The translations under genes and the position numbers were made by a program. DNA of 14,574 nucleotides from Bacteroidaceae bacterium (GTDB lineage Bacteria; Bacteroidota; Bacteroidia; Bacteroidales; Bacteroidaceae), in contig CAAHEN010000181.1 of NCBI GenBank assembly GCA_900772575.1, forward strand, positions 1 to 14,574, given 5' to 3'. Positions 8,562 to 14,574 of the stretch are shown here, piece after piece. Position 1 is the first letter of the stretch, and each line of letters begins with the position of its first letter. The notes under the pieces are model-generated. The model did not search any database. It had not been told where the DNA came from and saw only the letters and a list, made by a program, of their open reading frames with translations.

Positions 8562-8569
8562 CAAAAGTA
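8562..8569 (-). promoter_or_regulatory. rho: Candidate Bacteroidota -7 element upstream of rho (proximal)
   Basis: On the minus strand these bases read TACTTTTG, an exact match to the Bacteroidota -7 consensus TAnnTTTG. It is 59 bases before the rho ATG, giving a leader of roughly 50 bases. No clear TTTG -33 box sits 19 to 21 bases upstream; a GTTTTA is in the general area. The assignment rests on the -7 match and its location in the only sizeable gap of the window. Confidence 0.4.
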
Positions 8570-8602
8570 AATATAGAACTATGCGTAAAACTTGCAGCGG
8601 TT

Positions 8603-8623
8603 CTATCTAGGTTACAAAGATAG
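8603..8623 (-). promoter_or_regulatory. rho: Candidate distal rho -7 element inside a 6-bp dyad
   Basis: Bases 8615-8622 read TATCTTTG on the minus strand, another exact TAnnTTTG match, about 113 bases before the rho ATG. It overlaps an inverted repeat, CTATCT (8603-8608) and AGATAG (8618-8623), with a 9-base spacer. The dyad could be an operator or just chance. No convincing -33 TTTG is seen at the right spacing. The rest of the 8503-8725 gap shows no gene or terminator. Confidence 0.35.
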
Positions 8624-8725
8624 TCAATCCTTAGCGCATATAGCAGATGGAAAATGCCACAACTGTGACTCGAATTCAAGTTTAAACATAACTCCGATTC
8701 CACGTCGGCCTTTTATGAGGTACTA

Positions 8726-9541
8726 TTATGGAAGTTGTTTGGCTTGTTCCCAGAATGAGTTCATTTCATCTAACGATAAGTCTGATATGTGTTTCCCACG
8801 TTCAAGACTTTGGCCTTCTATGTAATTGAAACGTTTGATGAACTTCTGATTTGTAAGTTCCAACGCATTGTCCGGATTTATACCCAGATGGCGTGCAACG
8901 TTGATCAAACTGAATAGTAAATCCCCAAATTCGCCGCTTATCCGAGCTCTATTCTTATCTGAGCTATGGACTTCCTCCTCAAACTCGGAGATTTCCTCTT
9001 TGACTTTTTCCCATACCTGCAAATGAGATTCGTCGTTCCAGTCGAAACCGACATTGTGCGCTTTCTCCTGTATTCTATATGCCTTAATTATAGATGGCAG
9101 CGAATCTGGCACTCCGGAAAGTACGGAACGATTCCCATCTTTCTCTGTTTGCTTGATTCGCTCCCATTGTTCACTCACATCTTGTTCCGTTTTTACAACA
9201 AACTCTGAATCAGTCGATTGCTTATGGAAAACATGTGGATGACGAAATACCAGCTTGTCGCATAGCTGGTTGCAAACATCAGACATATCAAATACACCTT
9301 TTTCTGATGCGATCTTTGCATAGAAGCAAATGTGCAACAGGACATCGCCTAGTTCCTTGCAGATATTCTTATCGTCTTGTTTTATAAGCGCATCACACAG
9401 TTCGTACGTCTCTTCTATTGTATTCGGGCGTAAGCTTTCATTCGTTTGCTTCTTGTCCCATGGACATTCCACTCTGAGAATGTCCAATATATCCAACAGC
9501 CGACCAAAGGCGGCCATCTTCTCTTCTTTCGTGTGCATCAT
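8726..9541 (-). CDS. mazG: Nucleoside triphosphate pyrophosphohydrolase MazG
   Basis: MazG hydrolyses nucleoside triphosphates to monophosphate and pyrophosphate, clearing aberrant nucleotides. It is cytoplasmic. The 271 residues hold two tandem MazG repeats, as in the E. coli protein (263 residues). The first has CPWDKKQTNESLRPNTIEETYE with the metal-binding EETYE at 43-47 and ELGD at 63-66. HPHVF follows, and the second repeat has EEISEFEEE and EFGDLLFSLINVARHLGINP. Two adjacent ATG codons start the frame (9541 and 9538), and either could be used. It begins 14 bases after the sugar kinase stop and is the last gene of the upstream block. The 223-base gap after it carries no clear terminator, only a weak 4-bp stem near 8693-8707, so some read-through into rho is possible. 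Confidence 0.95.
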   Translation of the reverse strand: MMHTKEEKMAAFGRLLDILDILRVECPWDKKQTNESLRPNTIEETYELCDALIKQDDKNICKELGDVLLHICFYAKIASEKGVFDMSDVCNQLCDKLVFRHPHVFHKQSTDSEFVVKTEQDVSEQWERIKQTEKDGNRSVLSGVPDSLPSIIKAYRIQEKAHNVGFDWNDESHLQVWEKVKEEISEFEEEVHSSDKNRARISGEFGDLLFSLINVARHLGINPDNALELTNQKFIKRFNYIEGQSLERGKHISDLSLDEMNSFWEQAKQLP

Positions 9542-9555
9542 GAGTTTCGTATAAT

Positions 9556-10401
9556 CTATAAGTTTTCAATTTTGTCAAATGGAGAATCTAGTATCAGACC
9601 TATTTCATAATGTGCATGCAATGCAGCCAACTGCAACTGCTCCTTGAAGTTGTAAGCAATCCCACCAACGAAGCTGACTTTTTGGTGGTTCCCACTATAT
9701 GCACAAATGTTCCTCTCAAAGAAACGAGAAAATTCTTCTAAGACTAGATTCTGTATCGACACATCGCCTATGTGCTTTTTGATGAAAGGGACAAAACTTG
9801 CCATATAGCGGTTCGGAAACGGTCGCCTATAGACATTTTCCATAACGTCTTCCGGCGACAGCATATATTCTTGGTTGAATGTACTGCAAAGCTCGTCTGG
9901 CAACTGCTTCTTGAAAATACCGGCCAATAGTTTTCGTCCAAGAACAGCCCCACTCCCCTCGTCTCCAAGAATATATCCTAACGACGGAATGCTCCTGACT
10001 ATAGTCTTACCATCGAAATGACAACTATTAGACCCCGTTCCAAGAATGCAAGCGATACCAGCTTCTCGACCTAATAAGGCTCTTGCGGCCCCGAGCATGT
10101 CAGATGCAACATCGACAGTCGCATGCTCAAAGATCTGTTTCAAGGCACGACTCATTCGTTCCGCACCTTGCTCTCTACAGCCTGCGCCATAGAAGCGTAG
10201 AGACACGATACGATTTATGAAGTTTGAAATATGCGGAACTACTTCATTGCCGATTGTAGCCACCAACTCATCTGTACTAAGAATAAAGGGATTCAACCCA
10301 GACGTTCGGAAGCAACGTGTATCACCCGCATCTGAGCGCAAGGCCCAATCGGTCTTTGTACTACCGCTATCAGCAATAAGTAATAAGGCGTCTTGATTCA
10401 T
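9556..10401 (-). CDS. BadF/BadG-type N-acetylglucosamine kinase
   Basis: This 281-residue protein is an ASKHA-fold sugar kinase of the BadF/BadG/BcrA/BcrD family, resembling eukaryotic-type GlcNAc kinase. It probably converts GlcNAc to GlcNAc-6-phosphate with ATP in the cytoplasm. The phosphate-1 loop is DSGSTKTDW (11-19), the likely catalytic aspartate is D101 in SDMLGAARALLG, and the phosphate-2 loop is ILGTGSNS (119-126). LGYILGDEGSGAVLGRK (141-157) and the late SFVGGIAYNF are family signatures. Length is normal. It lies 23 bases after the folate cyclo-ligase gene and 14 before mazG. GlcNAc is inferred from family; related sugars such as N-acetylmuramic acid cannot be excluded, since peptidoglycan recycling kinases share this fold. 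The GH84 glycosidase gene 5.7 kb downstream would release the same sugar, but shared regulation is not shown. Confidence 0.85.
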   Translation of the reverse strand: MNQDALLLIADSGSTKTDWALRSDAGDTRCFRTSGLNPFILSTDELVATIGNEVVPHISNFINRIVSLRFYGAGCREQGAERMSRALKQIFEHATVDVASDMLGAARALLGREAGIACILGTGSNSCHFDGKTIVRSIPSLGYILGDEGSGAVLGRKLLAGIFKKQLPDELCSTFNQEYMLSPEDVMENVYRRPFPNRYMASFVPFIKKHIGDVSIQNLVLEEFSRFFERNICAYSGNHQKVSFVGGIAYNFKEQLQLAALHAHYEIGLILDSPFDKIENL

Positions 10402-10424
10402 GTGCTTTATATGTTAACGACACA

Positions 10425-11000
10425 TTAGTGAGTTTCTGTCCATTCGCAATTTCCATATATAATCTCATCCATGCAAACATCCCAAGGATCGGGGAAGATT
10501 TTGTCTAGCTTTTGGAAACCATACGCATAGCCTAATTTATAGGCTGAAGAAAAGGTTGGCTGTGTCAGGAAGCGGTCATAATATCCCCCACCCCTGCCGA
10601 TTCGGTGTCCAGCAGCATCAAAAGCACGTCCTGGCACCACAATCAAATCTTTAGCAGATAATGCAGCAAGGGAATCGGTCGCTATTGGTTCCATTATTCC
10701 GTGATACCCTTCGGCCAGAGTATTGTCACCTTCATATTTCATAATGACCAAACTCCCGTCTTTGCAGACTTTGGGCAGATACAATTCTTTTCTCTCCTTC
10801 CACTGGTGAAGAATGCCGCTTGTGTCCGGTTCATCGGGCAAGGAATGAAAGAGCACCACCCGTGGCGCGGCACAAAACTGCGGATGCTTAATAAGCTTCT
10901 CTGCCAACATCATTGAGCCACTGACGAGCTGTTCCTTCGTGTGTTGTGCAAATCGCTCTTTTATCAGATGACGTAAATTTGCCTTGCTATACTCTTCCAT
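10425..11000 (-). CDS. 5-formyltetrahydrofolate cyclo-ligase
   Basis: The enzyme (5,10-methenyltetrahydrofolate synthetase) uses ATP to turn 5-formyltetrahydrofolate into 5,10-methenyltetrahydrofolate, returning stored folate to one-carbon metabolism. The 191-residue product has the N-terminal basic SKANLRHLIKERF helix, the substrate-contact GIMEP (101-105), LIVVPGRAFDAAGHRIGRGGGYYDRF (119-144) with the hallmark glycine-rich ATP site, and the usual C-terminal DEIIYG. The start chosen is the ATG at 11000 (MEEYSKANLR). The frame is open 13 codons further to a TTG, but that extension is the out-of-phase end of the protease gene and unlike the family. The chosen ATG overlaps the 3' end of the S41 protease gene by 14 bases, which implies translational coupling. 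The kinase gene follows after 23 bases. Confidence 0.95.
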   Translation of the reverse strand: MEEYSKANLRHLIKERFAQHTKEQLVSGSMMLAEKLIKHPQFCAAPRVVLFHSLPDEPDTSGILHQWKERKELYLPKVCKDGSLVIMKYEGDNTLAEGYHGIMEPIATDSLAALSAKDLIVVPGRAFDAAGHRIGRGGGYYDRFLTQPTFSSAYKLGYAYGFQKLDKIFPDPWDVCMDEIIYGNCEWTETH

Positions 11001-12789
11001 ATGAAAAACGAAAGTGATAAGATCTGCCCTTGGGAACAAAGAAGTGCGCCATCGTAGGATTGCTTGCTATGCTAATTGCATCTTCATTCAGCAAGGCATA
11101 GACAGCATCAATATTGTTCCAAGGCAGTGTGGCGATGGCTATTCGTTTCCTTGTCTTTTGTCCCTTACCTGGGACACTCGGAAAAGCCTTCCCTTCATGC
11201 AGAATGCTGAGGGCACGCTTGACCGCATGATCTGTACCATTTATATATATAGTCGCAGCTTCGACACCCATCACATCATCTATGATGTTACTGTATATTT
11301 GTGTGGTCAGCAGAGTGTGAGACTTCTTGATGAGGCGGTTACGTCGTTTTAGACCGGCTTTTTCTCCAAAACGTACGAAGAGTTCCACCATATCGTTAGA
11401 ATCCAGATAGTGAATCATCCTATCCAACTTGTCCTGTTTGGCGAGATCTTTGCGGTGCTTGTCGACAAAGGAGTAGGCAAACTGATTGATGAGTCCACTT
11501 AAATAGGCCTCATTGAAGTATGAATTGAGCCCTACGGTATCACGCGGTATGAAAATATCAGGTATGATTCCCCCACCACCATAGACGGTTCTGCCTATGC
11601 TTGTATGATACTTCTGTCCGGTCGTTTTTATGCTGTCTCGGGAAAAATACTCCCCATGTATGGCACGCTGCACCAAATCCTGCTCATAATCCACTTCATC
11701 TCCAGGCGTATAGGGCTTCTGCACGCACCTGCCAGATGGCGTATAATAGCGTGCTTTCGTAAGGCGCAGCATCGAACCGTCATTGAACTCAATGGGTACT
11801 TGCACCAGTCCTTTTCCAAATGTGCGACGACCAATGATTGTCCCGCGGTCGTTGTCTTGTATTGCCCCAGCAAAGATTTCGCTGGCCGAAGCCGAAGACT
11901 CATCAACGAGTACAACCAGAGGCATGGTTTGGTAAACACCTCGGCCGTTGCTGGTGTACTCCTCACGCGGCGATTTCCGACCTTGGGTGTAAACTATCAG
12001 TCTTCCTTTAGGTAAAAACTCGTTGGCCATCTGTACCGCAGGTGCCATATAACCGCCGAGATTTCCACGCAAGTCGATAATTAAGTTGCTGAACCCAGAC
12101 TCACTAAGCGTGGCCAATGCCGCAAGAAACTCTGGATATGTCGTGTCGCCGAAACTGGTCACTCTCACGTAGCCGGTACTTTTGTCAATCATGTAAGCGG
12201 CATCTATGCTCTTTACGGGGACATCACCACGTACGATGGAATAGTCTCTAATGCCTTTAGTCCCCTGGCGTATGATGCCAACGCGCACTTTGGAACCTTT
12301 TTCCCCCTTCAGTAACTTACGCGTTTCCTGGCTGTCGATATTTTTCCCCACATAAGCTTTTCCATCGATCCGCACGATACGGTCGCCAGGTTGCAATCCG
12401 GCACTCTCTGATGGGCCACCGGGAAGAACCTTGACAATGCGCACGGTATCTTGGTAAATGAGGAATTGCACGCCGATTCCCGAGAAGCTGCCCTTCAAAT
12501 CCTGCATCGACGCTTCCGCGTCGGCGGCTGGAATATATACTGAGTGTGGATCCAGCTTCTTGAGTATTTCCGGTAACGACTCTTCAACCAGCTGTGGTAT
12601 ATCCACAGAATCCACATACTGATCATCTATGATATGCAGAAGGCTGTTGAGCTTGTCACCTGAGTTATTGATGATGTTGAGCCGACGGCCCGAGAAATGA
12701 TTGGCATAAAAACTGCCTATGAGAATACCGACCACCACACCGATGGCTACAAGCATCGGTGTGAAACGATAAGTCTTCGTTTTGTTCAT
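10987..12789 (-). CDS. Membrane-anchored CtpA-like S41 carboxy-terminal processing protease
   Basis: This 600-residue protein is an S41A serine protease of the CtpA/Prc class, which trims or degrades envelope proteins from their C-termini. Residues 11-29 are a single hydrophobic segment that probably anchors it in the inner membrane facing the periplasm. A helical region (40-95) leads to a PDZ domain (about 100-190; SGIGVQFLIY, LQPGDRIVRIDG). The catalytic domain (about 195-360) has IIDLRGNLGG (237-246), S301 and E304 in ESSASASEIFAGA, and the general base K326 in RRTFGKGLVQ. Residues 365-535 are a helical C-terminal region. The last 60 residues, including a basic GKGQKTRKR, form a tail I do not recognise. 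The gene starts 76 bases after the dCMP deaminase gene and overlaps the folate cyclo-ligase gene by 14 bases. Family assignment is sure, physiological substrate unknown. Confidence 0.95.
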   Translation of the reverse strand: MNKTKTYRFTPMLVAIGVVVGILIGSFYANHFSGRRLNIINNSGDKLNSLLHIIDDQYVDSVDIPQLVEESLPEILKKLDPHSVYIPAADAEASMQDLKGSFSGIGVQFLIYQDTVRIVKVLPGGPSESAGLQPGDRIVRIDGKAYVGKNIDSQETRKLLKGEKGSKVRVGIIRQGTKGIRDYSIVRGDVPVKSIDAAYMIDKSTGYVRVTSFGDTTYPEFLAALATLSESGFSNLIIDLRGNLGGYMAPAVQMANEFLPKGRLIVYTQGRKSPREEYTSNGRGVYQTMPLVVLVDESSASASEIFAGAIQDNDRGTIIGRRTFGKGLVQVPIEFNDGSMLRLTKARYYTPSGRCVQKPYTPGDEVDYEQDLVQRAIHGEYFSRDSIKTTGQKYHTSIGRTVYGGGGIIPDIFIPRDTVGLNSYFNEAYLSGLINQFAYSFVDKHRKDLAKQDKLDRMIHYLDSNDMVELFVRFGEKAGLKRRNRLIKKSHTLLTTQIYSNIIDDVMGVEAATIYINGTDHAVKRALSILHEGKAFPSVPGKGQKTRKRIAIATLPWNNIDAVYALLNEDAISIASNPTMAHFFVPKGRSYHFRFSYGRV

Positions 12790-12865
12790 CGCATTGATTT
12801 GTGTGATATTGTGAGTGTGAGGCTTTCTAGGACTCAGATTTGTTCGCAGCAGGATCGAATATTGC

Positions 12866-13348
12866 TCAACAGATCGTGTCGATAGGAATATACTTCAGTT
12901 TGATGCCGGCACGCTCCAACAGCCTCAAACCGTCGACAAGCCGATATTGACGCCCATAAATGACACGCTTGATGCCAGCCTGTATGATGAGTTTGCTACA
13001 TTCAATGCAGGGAGCGTCAGTCACGTATAGTGTCGCACCGTCTGAGTTGTTTCCAGATCTGGCTATCTTCGTGATGGCGTTTGCTTCTGCGTGAAGTACG
13101 TAGGGCTTGGTCAGTCCGTTCTCATCTTCGCAAATGTTTTCAAAACCAGAGGGCGTGCCGTTATAGCCGTCACTGATAATCATCTTGTCCTTGACGATGA
13201 GCGCCCCGACCTGACGACGTTTGCAATAGGAATTTTCAGCCCAGATATATGCCATGCGCAGATAGCGCCGGTCAAGTTCAGCCTGTTTTTTGGTTGAATC
13301 CGGTTTCTCACTGTGCTCTGAAGTGTTGTCTGTATGGACGTCTGTCAT
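12866..13348 (-). CDS. dCMP deaminase (zinc-dependent cytidine/deoxycytidylate deaminase family)
   Basis: The protein (160 residues) is a ComEB-type deoxycytidylate deaminase, converting dCMP to dUMP for thymidylate synthesis. Zinc and proton transfer residues are visible in HAEAN (H86, E88) and PCIEC (C114, C117). The pattern CKRRQVGALIVKDKMIISDGYNGTPSGF (42-69) is typical of dCMP deaminases rather than free-base or nucleoside deaminases. The first 25 residues are polar, rich in Asp, Ser, Glu and Lys, and look like a disordered extension. The start ATG at 13348 is the only methionine before the conserved core. It lies 47 bases after the M3 peptidase and 76 before the S41 protease gene. In the same block, MazG and folate cyclo-ligase also touch nucleotide and one-carbon metabolism, so dUMP supply fits the context. 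Confidence 0.93.
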   Translation of the reverse strand: MTDVHTDNTSEHSEKPDSTKKQAELDRRYLRMAYIWAENSYCKRRQVGALIVKDKMIISDGYNGTPSGFENICEDENGLTKPYVLHAEANAITKIARSGNNSDGATLYVTDAPCIECSKLIIQAGIKRVIYGRQYRLVDGLRLLERAGIKLKYIPIDTIC

Positions 13349-13372
13349 GTGATGATAAAGATGATATGGTTT

Positions 13373-13390
13373 AAAGGCCCAATGGGCTTT
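13373..13390 (-). terminator. Small hairpin between peptidase and deaminase genes
   Basis: On the minus strand the bases read AAAGCCCATTGGGCCTTT, which can fold into a GCCC/GGGC stem with a 3-base loop, extended by AAA/TTT with one bulged base. It begins 5 bases after the M3 peptidase stop and is followed by TTTAAACC rather than a long U run. It may be a weak terminator, an attenuator, or an mRNA 3'-end stabiliser inside an operon. It is too short to be secure. Confidence 0.3.
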
Positions 13391-13395
13391 ACCGG

Positions 13396-14574
13396 CTATT
13401 GTTCCTCTGAGTGACTATCGGTGCCAATTCCGGTTCGTTGCAGCAAAGCATCAATTGTCGGTTCTTGGCCACGGAATTTGCGGTAGAGCTGCATTGGGGG
13501 TCTTGTTCCCCCCATTGCGAGGATACTGTCGCGAAAACTACGTGCCGTCTCACGGTCGAAGATGCCACGCTCTTTGAACAAACTGAAAGCATCCGCATCC
13601 AACACCTCCGCCCATTTGTAACTGTAATAGCCCGCAGCGTATCCGCCAGACATGATGTGGCCAAATTGAACCGTCATGCAGGCCGCATCCACCTGTGGCA
13701 ACAGCTGTGCCTCGGCCCATGCTTGATGCTCGAAGTCACGTAATGCCGTCGTCAATGGTGCCTTCAGGGTATAATAGCCCATGTCAAGCAGCCCAAAGGC
13801 TACCTGCCGGATGCAGGCGTAAGCGACATTGAAGTTCCGGCTCCTGATCAGGCGATCTACCAACTTGTCTGGAATCAATTCGCCAGTCTTGTAATGATAC
13901 GCAAAAGTACGGAGAAATTCACGCTCTGTGGCAAAGTTCTCCATGAATTGTGACGGCAACTCCACAAAATCCCAATAAACGTTCGTGCCACTGAGTGAAC
14001 GAAAGCGCGTATTGGCCAATATGGCATGGAGCGCATGTCCGAATTCATGAAGGAAAGTCTCAAGCTCTTCATGGGTCAACAGGGCCGGACGGTCGGCTGT
14101 TGGACGTGTCAGGTTCATCACAATACTGACATGCGGTCGAGTCGTGTAATCGCTCTCTTCCTTATAACCTGTCATCCATGCCCCACCCTGCTTGGTACTG
14201 CGGGGATGAAAGTCCGCATAAAGAACGGCCATAAAACTGCCATCGGAATCAAACACTTCATAAGCTCTGACCTCTGGATGGTAGACGGGTATATTCTTGT
14301 TCTCACGAAAAGTCAGACCATAGAGACGTTGTGCAAGCCCGAACACGCCGCCGATAACAGCAGACAGTTCAAAGTAAGGCCTGAGCATATCGGCGTCAAG
14401 GTCGTACGAACGCTTCTTCAGTAGGCGCGAATAATAAGCAAAGTCCCATGGGCGAAAGTCGAAATCTTCTCCCTCCAATTCACGGGCTAAAGCCTTGACA
14501 GCTTCTACCTCATGTTCGGCTTGGGGCTTGTAGGCCTTGAGCAGGCGGTGAAGCAAGGCATAAACTGTTTCAAC
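13396..14574 (-). CDS. M3-family zinc metallopeptidase (oligopeptidase A / Dcp-like), partial
   Basis: This is the C-terminal 392 residues of a thermolysin-clan M3A peptidase, normally about 680 to 700 residues, that cleaves short peptides. The N-terminal part lies outside the window; the reading frame is open through 14574. Zinc ligands are in HEFGH at fragment residues 176-180 (bases 14035-14049), with the third ligand in WDFVELPSQFMENFA (E205). The late GGYAAGYYSYKWAEVLDADAF and FRGQEPTIDALLQRTGI are strong M3A signatures. The tail is close to oligopeptidase A (PrlC), while the LSGTN stretch beside the active site is like peptidyl-dipeptidase Dcp, so I leave the substrate class open. A TTG at 14556 could be mistaken for a start, but the coding pattern continues upstream of it. 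Export cannot be judged because the N-terminus is missing. The dCMP deaminase gene follows after 47 bases. Confidence 0.95.
   Translation of the reverse strand, partial: VETVYALLHRLLKAYKPQAEHEVEAVKALARELEGEDFDFRPWDFAYYSRLLKKRSYDLDADMLRPYFELSAVIGGVFGLAQRLYGLTFRENKNIPVYHPEVRAYEVFDSDGSFMAVLYADFHPRSTKQGGAWMTGYKEESDYTTRPHVSIVMNLTRPTADRPALLTHEELETFLHEFGHALHAILANTRFRSLSGTNVYWDFVELPSQFMENFATEREFLRTFAYHYKTGELIPDKLVDRLIRSRNFNVAYACIRQVAFGLLDMGYYTLKAPLTTALRDFEHQAWAEAQLLPQVDAACMTVQFGHIMSGGYAAGYYSYKWAEVLDADAFSLFKERGIFDRETARSFRDSILAMGGTRPPMQLYRKFRGQEPTIDALLQRTGIGTDSHSEEQ

Noticed and set aside
8693..8707. Terminator after mazG
   Set aside because: Only a 4-bp CCGA/TCGG stem with no T run; too weak to call.
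11001..11039. Extended TTG start for the folate cyclo-ligase
   Set aside because: The added 13 residues are out-of-phase protease sequence; the ATG at 11000 begins the conserved protein.
11605..12015. 136-codon plus-strand open frame opposite the S41 protease
   Set aside because: It covers the antisense of the catalytic serine region, where conservation belongs to the protease frame.

Overview
The window looks like a chromosomal housekeeping segment of a Bacteroidota bacterium, most likely order Bacteroidales; family is uncertain (Prevotellaceae- or Muribaculaceae-like is a guess). The signs are a Rho factor with a very long disordered N-terminal insert, a secreted glycosidase with a type IX secretion-like C-terminal domain, TAnnTTTG promoter-like motifs, and almost no Shine-Dalgarno sequences. 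All nine confident genes are on the minus strand, so transcription runs from high to low coordinates.

Upstream block (14574 down to 8726): a truncated M3-family metallopeptidase, a dCMP deaminase, a membrane-anchored CtpA-type S41 protease, 5-formyltetrahydrofolate cyclo-ligase, a BadF/BadG-type N-acetylglucosamine kinase and MazG. Gaps are short (14 to 76 bases), and one pair overlaps by 14 bases, so this is probably one operon. The products concern peptide turnover, envelope proteolysis, folate and nucleotide pool care, and amino-sugar salvage. A small hairpin lies between the peptidase and deaminase genes.

A 223-base gap (8503-8725) separates MazG from rho. It holds two exact TAnnTTTG motifs on the minus strand, and one of them sits in a small dyad. 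This is the likely promoter of the second block.

Downstream block (8502 down to 332): rho, valS and a large secreted multidomain GH84 beta-N-acetylglucosaminidase only 6 bases after valS. The block ends at a perfect 21-bp inverted repeat (262-314), an obvious terminator. The GH84 enzyme and the sugar kinase of the first block could act at the two ends of GlcNAc use, but this is inference.

Bases 1-261 are not convincingly coding. Short protein-like stretches occur in two different plus frames, interrupted by stops, and one ends at a TAG inside the terminator stem. The best reading is a decayed or error-rich 3' end of a convergent gene at a contig edge. I see no phage, transposon, CRISPR, tRNA or rRNA, and no convincing new multi-gene system. 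The items most worth a second look are the GH84 enzyme's altered active-site loop and its placement behind valS, the disordered and cysteine-bearing segments of Rho, the unexplained C-terminal tail of the S41 protease, and the damaged left edge.
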